Assembly: GCA_913060875.1 (NCBI GenBank)
Contig: CAJXSL010000022.1
Coordinates: 1 to 64,000 of the forward strand
Source of the DNA: an uncultured Desulfobacteraceae bacterium
GTDB taxonomy: Bacteria > Desulfobacterota > Desulfobacteria > Desulfobacterales > UBA5852
DNA: 64,000 nt
Direction of reading: 5' to 3'
Numbering within the stretch: the first letter of the stretch is position 1; the number at the start of each line of letters is the position of its first letter. Positions 9,708 to 18,856 of this stretch are shown here, one piece after another. Below the pieces are notes generated by a model that saw only the letters and a list, made by a program, of their open reading frames with translations, was not told the origin of the DNA and did no database searches. Made by a program: the position numbers and the translations under genes.

Positions 9708-10865
9708 TTATTTCTCTTCAGGCGTTTTCAAAGATAGATCCTGGACCACCGGGTTGACCACCGACCCGTCACGGACCAGCTGCAGGCCTTCGTAGACCAC
9801 CTGTTCGTCAGCGGCAAGTCCCTTGGTGACAAGCCAGGCACTGCCGATTGCGGGGCCGAGTTCGACCGGACGCTGTTTGACGGTGTTGCCCGCTTCCACC
9901 ACGAAAACACTGTAACGCCCCTGCAGTTCGGTCACACAACGCTGGGGCACCAGGATGCCGTCCTTGACGGTCTCCGCACGGATTTTGACCTTGGCGAACT
10001 GGCCCGGCCGCAGAAGGTTTTCCGGGTTGGGAAACGAGGCCTGCACCAGGATGGCCCCGGTTGTCGGATCGACTTCACGGTCGATGAAATCCACCTGCCC
10101 CTGATGGGGATAAAGCGATCCGTCAGCCAAGATGAGTTCAAGGGCAGCCGGATCCTTATCCTTGACGCCGCCTTTGCTTTGTTCCTTGAGATAGCGGCGC
10201 GCCGCCTCAAGATACTGGTTTTCCGTGATGAAGAACTCCACCAGGACGGTATCGGTCTGGGACACCACGTTAAGGATCACCGGATTGGGTTCCCGGCCGA
10301 CGAAATCGCCCACCTTGGCCTTGGTTTTACCGATGATGCCGTTGATGGGTGAGTATATCTTGGTATAGCCGAGCTGAATGCGGGACGCCCGCAGGTTGGC
10401 CTCGGCCGCCTCCAGGGAGGCCTGGGCGGCCTCGAACTGGGCCACGGCACCATCCAGATCGCTCTGGCTGACGGCCTTGAGTTCGGCCAGGGGTTTGATG
10501 CGTCCCAGGTCGCTGGAAGCCTTGGCCAGCATGGTCTGGGCCTCGGCCACCTGGCTCATACGATTGGCCACGGCCTCTTCGAAAGGCTGGCTCTCCAGGG
10601 TGTAGAGCAGCTGCCCTTCTTCGACCTGGGAGCCTTCTTCAAAATGAACCCCTTCCAGGAAACCCTCCACCCGGGCCCGGATGGCGATATCCTTCAACCC
10701 GTAAACCTGGCCCACGAACTCCAGGAACAAGGGGACATCCTGGCCCTCCAGCACCACGACAGGGATATCCGGGGGCGGCGGCGCCTGGGCCGCCTGGTCC
10801 TGATTCTGGCAGGCCGGTAGGGTCAGCAACAGAAATAACGATAGTAGAAGGGTCTTTAATCGCAT
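9708..10865 (-). CDS. RND efflux periplasmic adaptor (membrane fusion) lipoprotein
   Basis: 385 residues. It has a signal peptide with lipobox LTLPAC, a barrel-sandwich half-motif (GFLEGVHFEEGSQVEEGQ), an alpha-helical hairpin (about 95-165), the second lipoyl half (YSPINGIIGKTKAKVGDFV) and the beta-barrel region. This is the AcrA/MexE type of adaptor, anchored to the inner membrane by lipid and bridging pump and outer-membrane channel. It is the first gene of the operon, about 80 nt downstream of a consensus-like promoter. No regulator gene is adjacent. Confidence 0.94.
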   Translation of the reverse strand: MRLKTLLLSLFLLLTLPACQNQDQAAQAPPPPDIPVVVLEGQDVPLFLEFVGQVYGLKDIAIRARVEGFLEGVHFEEGSQVEEGQLLYTLESQPFEEAVANRMSQVAEAQTMLAKASSDLGRIKPLAELKAVSQSDLDGAVAQFEAAQASLEAAEANLRASRIQLGYTKIYSPINGIIGKTKAKVGDFVGREPNPVILNVVSQTDTVLVEFFITENQYLEAARRYLKEQSKGGVKDKDPAALELILADGSLYPHQGQVDFIDREVDPTTGAILVQASFPNPENLLRPGQFAKVKIRAETVKDGILVPQRCVTELQGRYSVFVVEAGNTVKQRPVELGPAIGSAWLVTKGLAADEQVVYEGLQLVRDGSVVNPVVQDLSLKTPEEK

Positions 10866-10947
10866 GGGCTTTTCTTTTTTGGTGTGAAAGATTTAGGGGC
10901 GTGATCGGCGCGATCCAGAGGATTCAGACTGGGCCGCATAGGGCTAA

Positions 10948-10976
10948 CTTATAAGGGCACGGCCGCTTTCTGTCAA
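10948..10976 (-). promoter_or_regulatory. Sigma70-type promoter of the RND efflux operon
   Basis: On the minus strand, TTGACA (10976-10971) is followed after 17 nt by TATAAG (10953-10948). That is a perfect -35 and five of six -10 bases at ideal spacing. It lies about 80 nt upstream of the adaptor gene start, leaving room for a 5' leader. Confidence 0.7.
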
Positions 10977-11041
10977 ACCATATTCCACCGGAAATGTCCT
11001 GTGGCCGCGTATCGGCGGAATAAGACGGGCGAAAAAGCCCG

Positions 11042-12661
11042 TTAAATCAATCCTTCCCGCTCCCGGCGAAACCGTCCCATTACACAACGGGCCGATCCGG
11101 TCGCGGCGAAGGCGATCAACTCCGGCAAAGAGATGGCCTGGTTGAACCCCCCCAGGTGCGGACCGGTCATCAAAGGAATGTCTTCCCGCCCCTTGGGTAT
11201 TTGCAGGGCCTCATCGCGCGGAATGCCCCGGGCTTCAAGAAAGGCAGCAAACGTGGCTTGGTCCATGGCCCCCTGGTCGGCCACCCGCAGGACTTCTTCC
11301 ATGTGTCGATCCACGCCCATCTCCTCGATCATGCGATCCACCGTGGTGTCCGGCATGACAGGCTGGTGGACGCACCAGGTGTCATCGGTGAAGCCTTCAT
11401 AATAGGACCGGAAAATATCCCGAATCATCGCCTTGAAAAGGTCGCGGTCGAAGAGGTCCCTTACGTCCACCGGGTGGCCCGAAGCATCGAAGCCCACACG
11501 ATCGGGCCTTTGCTGGCGAAAATAACTCCCCGCCACGAGAACCAGGCTGATCAAATGGCTGCCGATGATTTCATAACGGAAACGCAGACGCCCCGCGACA
11601 CGCTCGAAATGCTCGAAATCCCTCAGGCCGCTGACCCCGAAGTTGGGATAGCGGCAGGAGGCCAGCCAGCGGTCCAACCGACCGGCATGGGGCCAGCGAT
11701 AGCGTCCGCCATCCTCCCGGCGATGCCCCTGGGCGCGATTGTGAAACAGGGGAATCAGGGCCGTGTGTGCGATACCTTCCGCCATGAGCCGGCCCAGCAG
11801 CCATGCATTGCGGCCCAGCACCTCACCGATCTGGCACGCGTCCAGCCGTCGCTCCGGGCGGGCTTCGTTCGGGTAGTGAAAGTAATCGGGCGAAACCGTA
11901 AATGCGATGGCATACCGCCGCGGGTGCAGGTCCGTACCGGCCGGCGGACGCCGGGATGCCGCGGGTGCCTTAACCAGATAGCCCTGATCGTGGGGCAACG
12001 AACGCGGGATCACAAATTTGCGATCATACGATGCCGCTGCCGTTTTCAAAAAATCCATCCAGACCGCTTCACGGGCCAGGCGGGCCGGATTCTCATCCTT
12101 GCGCAGGCATTTGACCACCAGCATCTCGCCCGTGTGGGTTGCCGCCCGCAGGCTCCGGCCCTGCCACGCCCAGCCGTTGATCCGTTGAATGCCGCGATCC
12201 GCCAGCCAGCGGGCATCGCATCTTGGAGGGGACTCTGGAATCGCATCCTCTGCAATTGGATCCAGGCCCTGGGGCGCACGGTCGATTGCCAGCGGCAGGC
12301 TTCCCAGGATTTCCGCCATGGCCCGACGCAGCGCCTCGTGGGGTTGCAGCATGCCCGTGTTGAGCAACTGCAGGGCGCGACGCTGATCGGGGCTCTCTTC
12401 GGCATGGGGCTGCAGCACCACCCTTTGCAGGGTTTGCGCCACGGAACGGTAGAAAAAATAGGCCTGCTTCTGACGTCGATACCCGGGGTCGGCCATCAGC
12501 TGTTCACAGACCATAAAGACGGGCTCCAGGTGGGTATCCAGTGTTTTCGGAAAAGCCGCCTTGATCTGATTGATGATCATAAACGCCGCACTGAAATCCT
12601 GACGGGCTGTCAGAAGCGGCTGGGTCAGTTGTTCGAAAAGGGGCACGGGTCCTCCGTCCAT
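11042..12661 (-). CDS. Uncharacterised protein with kinase-like core, possibly SidJ-related pseudokinase
   Basis: 539 residues, cytosolic, with no signal peptide or membrane segment. After a helical N-terminal region (about 1-145) there is a kinase-like N-lobe pattern: a strand pair ending in GEMLVVKCLRK with K184, then REAVWMDFL with E198 as a possible helix-C glutamate. Further on are IAHTALIPLFHNR (about 297-309), resembling a catalytic loop, and VDVRDLFD (about 399-405), in the place of a metal-binding DFG-like motif. I recall this family being named SidJ-related pseudokinase in Desulfobacterota annotations. SidJ of Legionella is a calmodulin-dependent glutamylase. The match is from memory and pattern only. 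It is a single gene with no operon partner visible. Confidence 0.5.
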   Translation of the reverse strand: MDGGPVPLFEQLTQPLLTARQDFSAAFMIINQIKAAFPKTLDTHLEPVFMVCEQLMADPGYRRQKQAYFFYRSVAQTLQRVVLQPHAEESPDQRRALQLLNTGMLQPHEALRRAMAEILGSLPLAIDRAPQGLDPIAEDAIPESPPRCDARWLADRGIQRINGWAWQGRSLRAATHTGEMLVVKCLRKDENPARLAREAVWMDFLKTAAASYDRKFVIPRSLPHDQGYLVKAPAASRRPPAGTDLHPRRYAIAFTVSPDYFHYPNEARPERRLDACQIGEVLGRNAWLLGRLMAEGIAHTALIPLFHNRAQGHRREDGGRYRWPHAGRLDRWLASCRYPNFGVSGLRDFEHFERVAGRLRFRYEIIGSHLISLVLVAGSYFRQQRPDRVGFDASGHPVDVRDLFDRDLFKAMIRDIFRSYYEGFTDDTWCVHQPVMPDTTVDRMIEEMGVDRHMEEVLRVADQGAMDQATFAAFLEARGIPRDEALQIPKGREDIPLMTGPHLGGFNQAISLPELIAFAATGSARCVMGRFRREREGLI

Positions 12662-12917
12662 GATACCCTACCAGGGGTCATGCCAGCAGGGTTGCGAAAC
12701 TTAGCCCGAACGCGTGAAATATCCGGGTTAGGAGGGAAAATAGCGGCTTTGGTTTTGACTTTCAAGAACAGGTTTCTTACTTATGGAGGACAGATGCAGC
12801 GGTCCGCCATACCCGGCACGGACGTCCCGGCCGGCGGGACCGCAACAACCGCAATATTTAGCAGCGAGGTTCCTTTCTGTTTCAATCCCGCACCGATATC
12901 GCATGGAGGGCAGATCG

Positions 12918-13901
12918 ATGAAAATACGTATAGGGCTGTTGTTCATAATCGGCGTCCTGGTTATCCAGGGATGTGCCTCCCCCAAAATTCGCATGTTCAC
13001 TGACAGTACCGACCCCTACAAGGAATATACCCTGGAAGGCGAAGCCGCACCCAAAGTGCTGCTCATTCAGGCCTACGGCCAAATCGACGAGGGGCCCTCC
13101 CGGGGCCTTCTACGCGACCGGCCCGGCATGGTGCCCGACATCGTTTCCCAGCTCCGCCGTGCTGAAAAAGACAAGCATATCGGAGCCGTGGTCGTTCAAA
13201 TCAACTCTCCCGGTGGAACCGTCACGGCCAGCGACGTGCTCTACCACGAATTGCGTGCCTACAAGGCACGCACCGGGGTTAAGATAGTAGCGGTCCTCAT
13301 GGGAGTGGCCGCCTCCGGCGGCTACTACATCGCAATGCCGGCCGATCGCATCGTGGCCCATCCGACCACCATCACCGGATCGGTGGGGGTCATTTTTCTG
13401 CAGCCCAAGGTCGAAGGCCTGATGGAAAAACTGGGTGTCGGGGTCGATGTCAGCAAAAGCGGCAACCAAAAAGATATGGGCTCGCCCTTTCGGGCCAGTA
13501 CGGAAGAAGAAGCCCGCCTGTTGCAGGAACTCACGGACCGGCTGGGCCGGCGCTTTGTCGACCTGTTGACCGAACATCGCACCATCTCACCCGAAGCCCT
13601 GGCCGAAATCCGCACGGCCCGCATTTTCCTGGCGGACGAGGCCCGGCAACTGGGCCTGGTGGACCGTGTCGGCTATGTCGAAGACGCCCTTCAATCCGCC
13701 AAGACCCTGGCGGGGTTGCCGGATGACGCCCGTATCGTCGTCTACCGCCGGTCTGAATTTCCCGATGATTCGGTCTACAACGCCGCCGGCACCGCGACAG
13801 CGAAGGGTGAACCGGACCTGATCCATATCGAACTGCCGGGGTCCATGGCCGAGCTTGGCAGCGGGTTCTTTTATATCTGGCCCCCGGCCGCCGGGCTGTA
13901 G
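12918..13901 (+). CDS. sppA: Signal peptide peptidase SppA, lipoprotein form
   Basis: 327 residues from the ATG at 12918, chosen because GGAGGG lies 7 nt upstream. An open extension to 12783 has no such site. The N-terminus is a lipoprotein signal (LVIQGCASP). One ClpP/crotonase-like SppA domain follows: INSPGGTV near residue 97, the nucleophile Ser in AASGGYY near residue 134 with PADR next, GSVGVIF, and the general-base Lys in KSGNQKDMGSP near residue 183. It is the short single-domain form, not the duplicated E. coli form. Known role: degrading cleaved signal peptides in the membrane. It is monocistronic. Confidence 0.9.
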   Translation: MKIRIGLLFIIGVLVIQGCASPKIRMFTDSTDPYKEYTLEGEAAPKVLLIQAYGQIDEGPSRGLLRDRPGMVPDIVSQLRRAEKDKHIGAVVVQINSPGGTVTASDVLYHELRAYKARTGVKIVAVLMGVAASGGYYIAMPADRIVAHPTTITGSVGVIFLQPKVEGLMEKLGVGVDVSKSGNQKDMGSPFRASTEEEARLLQELTDRLGRRFVDLLTEHRTISPEALAEIRTARIFLADEARQLGLVDRVGYVEDALQSAKTLAGLPDDARIVVYRRSEFPDDSVYNAAGTATAKGEPDLIHIELPGSMAELGSGFFYIWPPAAGL

Positions 13902-14086
13902 ACGCACGCCGGCATAAAGCTCATGGTCGCTGACGGATGGCCAGGGACATCACCATCCGCATCCAACCCCGGTGGTCTAAAGCTTTCCGGATAAAAGCCG
14001 ATAATCCTGTCATCGGCGCTCTAAAATAGGCAAAACCCAGATAGAGAATACCTCCAATCGTTAATTTTGGGGTTGGCGAACCGGGA

Positions 14087-14557
14087 ATGGCCATTGACTT
14101 TACATACGACCAGACGGTCGATTTGGCATTTTTTAGGCTGACGGGCCCTTTCGACCTGGAGGAATGGCTGCGGTCAGCAGAAACCGGCCGATTTACGCCG
14201 GCCCTTTATGAAATCGTCGATATGCGCCGCTGCAATCTCAACGCCATGCGCTCCATGGACCTTTTCAATTTTACTCGCTATCTGCAGTCGGCAAGAGAGA
14301 TCGGGCGGCTGATTCCGGGTAAAACTGCCATCCTGGCCGCGGCGGAGGGCCCGCTGATCTACAATCCTGCCCATCGTGTTTTCCACAGCTTTTTCATTTT
14401 TGCCCAGGAAAACAAGCTGCCGCGCGACTACAAGCTTTTCGCTTCCGTTAGAGAAGCCCTTGCCTGGCTGGAAACCCCACCATTGCCCCAGCCTTTAGCC
14501 CATGCGTTGGGCATCGGGACGGCAAATCATAGCGCGGGCAGGGCCATGGGTGACTGA
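14087..14557 (+). CDS. Hypothetical protein, possible STAS/SpoIIAA-like fold
   Basis: 156 residues, soluble, without signal peptide. The pattern is an N-terminal beta strand (VDLAFFRLTGPF), a helix, a strand YEIVDMRRCN, a helix, a strand GKTAILAAAEGPL, an aromatic helix and a final ASVREALAWLE helix. This resembles the small alpha/beta SpoIIAA-like proteins found in Proteobacteria, but no diagnostic motif fixes the family. The last 25 residues (QPLAHALGIG... onward) look unstructured. It is isolated between sppA and a secreted protein, with no evidence of operon membership. Function unknown. Confidence 0.6.
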   Translation: MAIDFTYDQTVDLAFFRLTGPFDLEEWLRSAETGRFTPALYEIVDMRRCNLNAMRSMDLFNFTRYLQSAREIGRLIPGKTAILAAAEGPLIYNPAHRVFHSFFIFAQENKLPRDYKLFASVREALAWLETPPLPQPLAHALGIGTANHSAGRAMGD

Positions 14558-15018
14558 CGCCCTTTGGTTCCAACGCGCCAAGCACCGGTTCATGTCGCTC
14601 GCCCCCCCTCCCCGGGCAATTGCGCCCGGTTCCGCCCTCGACCGCAACCCGGTGGCCGGTACAAACTTGTCCGAGGGGCGGTCATTTAAGGCTTGATCGA
14701 ACCAACGCCTGCTGGTATCATTTTTGTCAGATCATCTGCTTCACAATTCCCAGAAACAAAATGCCCGACCCCATACGTTCCGGTCACGATTCAAACGCGC
14801 CAGGACGGCTCAGACTGGATCGAATTTCTCCCGGAAGCGTTATCGAAGTAAACGTCTCGTTTGCTGCCATTCAGGCGAGACGACCCGTTACCAAATCATA
14901 GCATCACCGCAGGACGAGCTGAAATCATGTCGTTTCCCCAAAGACCGACCTGTATCACAGGCAAACATCGTCTGAATCCGTCTAACCAACGAAAGTGAAA
15001 ATTCAAAGGAGAAACACG
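14558..15018 (+). other. Intergenic stretch without a convincing gene
   Basis: Short frames exist (for example 14761-14901 from an ATG), but they lack a ribosome site and have no recognisable protein features. I see no tRNA-like fold or strong hairpin. The last 12 bases contain the AAAGGAG ribosome site of the following gene. Confidence 0.5.
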
Positions 15019-15531
15019 ATGTCGAGGCACGGTTCACACTCCCGCTTACTAAGGTTCGTTGGTCTTCTCATCGCCGTTACCCTTTTGGGGCCGGTGTCTT
15101 TCGCGGCCGCAGCCGAAGAGGGCACCTTCACCGGAACATGGATTGCCAGCGGCACACGACAACTCCAGGATTTCAAGGAGGGCCGTACGGTCTTTACCTA
15201 CCAGGTGAAAGGCCATGTGAACCTCAAAGACAATCTGGGCGAAGTAGCCGATTTCTGGTCGGAGTGTTCGGGCCTGTGGGATGCTGAGACCGGCAGCACC
15301 GCGCGCTGCGTCTGGCGGGGGCTGGAGGGGCAGAAAGTTTATATCGTAATGGACGGCCAACCGCTTGAAGAAGGCGTCCAGATCACCGGCCAGGTTGTTG
15401 GCGGCACCGGCAAACTGGAAGGCATCGAAGGGGCCTTTACCTTTACCTGGACGTCCATCTTCATCAACGAGGATACCGACACGCTGACGGGGCATACGGA
15501 AAACCTCTCCGGGACCTACCGGATTCCGTGA
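15019..15531 (+). CDS. Secreted protein of unknown function
   Basis: 170 residues from the ATG at 15019, which has AAAGGAG 7 nt upstream; a GTG at 14995 is the only earlier start in frame. A clear Sec signal peptide (LLRFVGLLIAVTLLGPVSFAAAA) is followed by an all-beta domain of about 135 residues with alternating polar strands, two cysteines (SECSGLWD and TARCVWRG) that could pair, and a repeated TGxxxGGTGKLEGIEG-like turn. This looks like a small periplasmic or exported beta-barrel, similar in style to dirigent or lipocalin-like folds, but I recognise no family. It precedes the Dcu transporter by 71 nt and may share its transcript. Confidence 0.65.
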   Translation: MSRHGSHSRLLRFVGLLIAVTLLGPVSFAAAAEEGTFTGTWIASGTRQLQDFKEGRTVFTYQVKGHVNLKDNLGEVADFWSECSGLWDAETGSTARCVWRGLEGQKVYIVMDGQPLEEGVQITGQVVGGTGKLEGIEGAFTFTWTSIFINEDTDTLTGHTENLSGTYRIP

Positions 15532-15602
15532 GGCATGTCTGCCGAAAGCAAGATCACACCCGATCAATCCTTACCTGACGACATACCGAAAGGAACCTAA
15601 CG

Positions 15603-16907
15603 ATGTGGATCATCGAACTTCTGGTGGTGTTATTCTTTATCTGGCTGGGGGCCCGTCTGGGAAGCATCGGCATCGGCTTTGCCGGTGGTTTCGGGGTACT
15701 GGTGCTGGCCCTGGGGTTTGGATTAGAGCCCGGCAGCATCCCGATCGACGTCATCCTGATCATCATGTCCGTCATCGCCGCCATCGCCGCCATGCAGGTG
15801 GCCGGCGGGCTGGATTACATGGTGTTTCTCGCGGAAAAAGTCCTGCGCAGCAACCCCAAATACATCACCTTCCTGGCGCCGGTGGTAACCTATACCATGA
15901 CCATCTTTGCCGGCACCGGTCTCACGGCTTTTTCCACCCTGCCCGTGATCGCCGAGATCGCCAAGGAAAAGGGGGTGCGGCCGTCGCGTCCGCTGGCCAT
16001 CGCCACCGTGGCCTCCCAGATCGCCATCACGGCCTCGCCCATTTCGGCCGCTGTTATTTTCTTCGCCAGCGAACTGGAAAAGCTGGGGGTAAGCTACATC
16101 CAACTCCTCATGATCAGCATCCCCAGCTCCTTTATCGCCTGCATGCTGGCCGCTATCGTAACGAATTTCCTGGGCAAGGATCTCAAGGACGACCCGGTCT
16201 ACCAGGAGCGGCTGGCCCAGGGGCTGGTGAAGCAATCCTCTGACGGTCAGGTGCGGGACATCAAGCCCGGTGCGAAAACTTCGGTGTTGATTTTTCTTCT
16301 CGGTCTGATCTTCGTGGTATGCTACGCATCGGCCATCAGCAGCAGTGTCGGCTTGATAAAAGACCCTGTGCTGCCCCGCGACGAAGCCATCATGACCATC
16401 ATGCTGACCGTGGCGTCCCTTATCGCCCTGATCTGTAAAATCAAAACCAACGACGTGTTGAACGCGGCCACCTTCAAATCCGGCATGAGCGCCTGTATCT
16501 GCGTTCTGGGGGTGGCCTGGCTGGGCACCACCTTTGTTGCCGCCCACATCGAAGAGATCAACGTATTGGCAGGATCGGTCCTCGAGACCAAACCCTGGCT
16601 CCTGGCCGTGGTCCTCTTTTTCGCCGCCATGCTGCTCTATTCCCAGGCGGCCACCACCCGGGCCCTGATGCCGGCGGCTCTGGCGTTGGGTATCAGTCCG
16701 GTGTCGGCCGTGGCCTCGTTTGCCGCGGTGGGCTCCCTGTTCGTTCTGCCCACTTATCCGACCCTGCTGGCGGCCGTGGAATTCGACGACACCGGCTCCA
16801 CCCGTATCGGAAAATACGTCTTTGACCATCCCTTTCTGATTCCGGGGGTCACCACCATCGCCCTGGCCGTGGTGCTGGGATTTATCATTGCCCCGATGGT
16901 GATCTAA
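15603..16907 (+). CDS. Anaerobic C4-dicarboxylate transporter, Dcu family
   Basis: 434 residues with about 11-12 hydrophobic helices. The N-terminus (FIWLGARLGSIGIGFAGG) and the middle segments FAGTGLTAFSTLPVIAEIAKEKGVRPSRP and SQIAITASPISAAV (quoted parts are separate conserved blocks) are typical of DcuA/DcuB. Such proteins exchange fumarate, malate or aspartate for succinate across the inner membrane under anaerobic conditions. DcuA and DcuB cannot be told apart here. A ribosome site, AAAGGAACC, lies 8 nt before the ATG. The next gene, an aspartase, makes fumarate from aspartate, so aspartate uptake or aspartate-succinate exchange is the likely task. Confidence 0.9.
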   Translation: MWIIELLVVLFFIWLGARLGSIGIGFAGGFGVLVLALGFGLEPGSIPIDVILIIMSVIAAIAAMQVAGGLDYMVFLAEKVLRSNPKYITFLAPVVTYTMTIFAGTGLTAFSTLPVIAEIAKEKGVRPSRPLAIATVASQIAITASPISAAVIFFASELEKLGVSYIQLLMISIPSSFIACMLAAIVTNFLGKDLKDDPVYQERLAQGLVKQSSDGQVRDIKPGAKTSVLIFLLGLIFVVCYASAISSSVGLIKDPVLPRDEAIMTIMLTVASLIALICKIKTNDVLNAATFKSGMSACICVLGVAWLGTTFVAAHIEEINVLAGSVLETKPWLLAVVLFFAAMLLYSQAATTRALMPAALALGISPVSAVASFAAVGSLFVLPTYPTLLAAVEFDDTGSTRIGKYVFDHPFLIPGVTTIALAVVLGFIIAPMVI

Positions 16908-16981
16908 CCACGCCGAAAACACCCGTGGATTAATGCCTTCGCAGAACGACCGAAACGAAAAACAACCAAGGAGAGACCAAC

Positions 16982-18856
16982 ATGAGCCCAACCGACCAGA
17001 ACCGCCTGATAAACGATGCGGCCCACCGCATCGGGATTTCACCGGAAGACATGCAGGCCTATTTCGAACGCGGGACCCTGGAGCGCTACGCGCCCGAAGC
17101 CTGGTTGTTCCACGAATCCACCCCACGCCAGTGGGCCGGTGTCGTCTTCGAAGGCGAGGTCATGATTACCCGGGGCCAGCATGGCACCACCCGCCACGTC
17201 GCCGTACTGGGGCCCGGGGCCCTGATCAGCGAGAACGCTCTTCTGGATGAAACGCCGCATTCCACCGGTGCCTTCACCCGTCAGGGGGCCACCATCTGGC
17301 AGATCGCGCGGGAGAACATCGACAGCTTCCGCCTGGAAAACCCGGATATCTTCTACCGCATCGTGGCCCGTACGGCCCAGCGTATCAGCGACCGCCTGCG
17401 CACCGTTTCATCCCAGTTGGCAGGCTTTGAATCCCCGGAACACATGGTCGAAGGGGTGCGAGTGGAGCACGATTCCCTCGGGGAACGGGAACTGCCCAAC
17501 GCGGCCTACTACGGCGTCCAGACCCAGCGGGCCCTGGAAAACTTCGCCATCTCGGGGGTACGACTGCACAATTTCGAACACATGATCGAGGCTTTGGCCT
17601 TCGTCAAAAAAGCCGCCGCCCTGGCCAACGGGGAACTGGGCGTCATTTCCGAAGCCCAAACCAAGGCCATCTGTGCGGCCTGCGACGAGCTGCTGAACGG
17701 CAAACTGCACGAGCATTTCGTGGTGGACATGTTCCAAGGCGGCGCCGGCACCTCTACCAACATGAATGCCAACGAGGTCATCGCCAACCGCGGCCTGGAA
17801 ATCATGGGTTACGAGAAGGGCCAGTACGAGCACCTGCATCCCAACGACCATGTGAACGGCTCCCAGTCCACCAACGATGCCTATCCCACCGCCATCAAGC
17901 TGGCGGTGCTGCTCTCGTTGCAGGATCTTATGGGGGCCATGACGGAGTTGCGCGACGCCCTGCGATCCAAAGGCGAAGAATTTGCCGATGTTTTGAAGAT
18001 GGGACGCACCGAAAACCAGGATGCCGTGCCCATGACCCTGGGGCAGGAGTTCAGCGCCTATGCCGAAATGGTGGACAGCGGCATGGAAGCCTTGAAACGC
18101 AATTCCTCGGAATTCCTGTCCGTCAACATGGGGGCCACGGCCATCGGCACCGGCCTGAACAGCCCCCCGGGCTATGCCGATCTGGTGGCCGCCAAACTGC
18201 GCGAAGTCAGCGGGTTCCAGGTCCAGAAAGCCGACAACCTGGTGGAGGCCACCCAGGACTGCGGCGCCTTTGCCCAGATATCGGGCACCCTCAAGCGATC
18301 CGCGGTGCAAATCTCCAAAATCTGCAACGACCTGCGCTGGCTTTCTTCAGGGCCCCGCTGCGGGCTGAACGAAATCAATCTGCCCCCCATGCAGCCGGGC
18401 TCCTCCATCATGCCGGGCAAAGTCAACCCGGTAATCCCGGAAATGGTCAACCAGATCTGCTACCAGATCATCGGCTACGACGCCATCGTCTCCATGGCGG
18501 CCGAAGCCAGCGAACTGGAACTCAACATGGCCGAGCCCATCATGGCCTATGATCTGCTGCACGGGCTGATGATTCTCAAAAATGCCTGCATCACCCTGAC
18601 CAGCCGCTGCATCACGGGCATCGAGGCCAACCGCGATGTCTGCCGGGGCTATGTGGAAAGCAGCATCGGCCTGGTGACCGCTCTCAATCCGGTCCTGGGC
18701 TATGAAAAATCCGCGGCCATCGCCAAGGAAGCCTTGAAGACCGGCGGCAACGTCTATGACCTGGTACTGGAAAAAGGCTGGCTGTCCAAGGAGCAGTTGG
18801 ACGACATGCTCAAGCCCGAAAACATGACCGACCCGCGGCAGATTCCCCAAGCGTAA
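16982..18856 (+). CDS. aspA: Aspartate ammonia-lyase with N-terminal cyclic-nucleotide-binding domain
   Basis: 624 residues, about 150 longer than ordinary aspartases (about 470). Residues about 15-135 are a CRP-like cyclic-nucleotide-binding fold (FEGEVMITRG, VAVLGPGALISENALLDE) with no DNA-binding helix-turn-helix. From about residue 150 (VEGVRVEHDSLGERELP) a complete aspartase follows, with GGAGTSTNMNANEVIANR, NDHVNGSQSTNDAYPTA and the catalytic SS loop GSSIMPGKVNP at 473-483. It converts L-aspartate to fumarate and ammonia in the cytosol. I infer that the N-terminal domain gives control by a small ligand. Ribosome site AAGGAGAG. It lies 74 nt after the Dcu gene, and its stop overlaps the next start (TAATG). 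Confidence 0.93.
   Translation: MSPTDQNRLINDAAHRIGISPEDMQAYFERGTLERYAPEAWLFHESTPRQWAGVVFEGEVMITRGQHGTTRHVAVLGPGALISENALLDETPHSTGAFTRQGATIWQIARENIDSFRLENPDIFYRIVARTAQRISDRLRTVSSQLAGFESPEHMVEGVRVEHDSLGERELPNAAYYGVQTQRALENFAISGVRLHNFEHMIEALAFVKKAAALANGELGVISEAQTKAICAACDELLNGKLHEHFVVDMFQGGAGTSTNMNANEVIANRGLEIMGYEKGQYEHLHPNDHVNGSQSTNDAYPTAIKLAVLLSLQDLMGAMTELRDALRSKGEEFADVLKMGRTENQDAVPMTLGQEFSAYAEMVDSGMEALKRNSSEFLSVNMGATAIGTGLNSPPGYADLVAAKLREVSGFQVQKADNLVEATQDCGAFAQISGTLKRSAVQISKICNDLRWLSSGPRCGLNEINLPPMQPGSSIMPGKVNPVIPEMVNQICYQIIGYDAIVSMAAEASELELNMAEPIMAYDLLHGLMILKNACITLTSRCITGIEANRDVCRGYVESSIGLVTALNPVLGYEKSAAIAKEALKTGGNVYDLVLEKGWLSKEQLDDMLKPENMTDPRQIPQA

Noticed and set aside
11025..11042. ACGGGC-GAAAAA-GCCCGT hairpin at the end of the pseudokinase-like gene as a terminator
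   Set aside because: Only a 6-bp stem, overlapping the stop codon, and with no T-run on the minus strand.
11156..13003. 615-codon open frame antisense to the pseudokinase-like gene and running into sppA
   Set aside because: Crosses a gene boundary and has no recognisable protein pattern; the minus-strand frame has better codon behaviour and plausible motifs.
14620..14975. Short plus-strand frames between the STAS-like and secreted protein genes
   Set aside because: Overlapping frames with no ribosome site and arginine-rich composition; likely non-coding.
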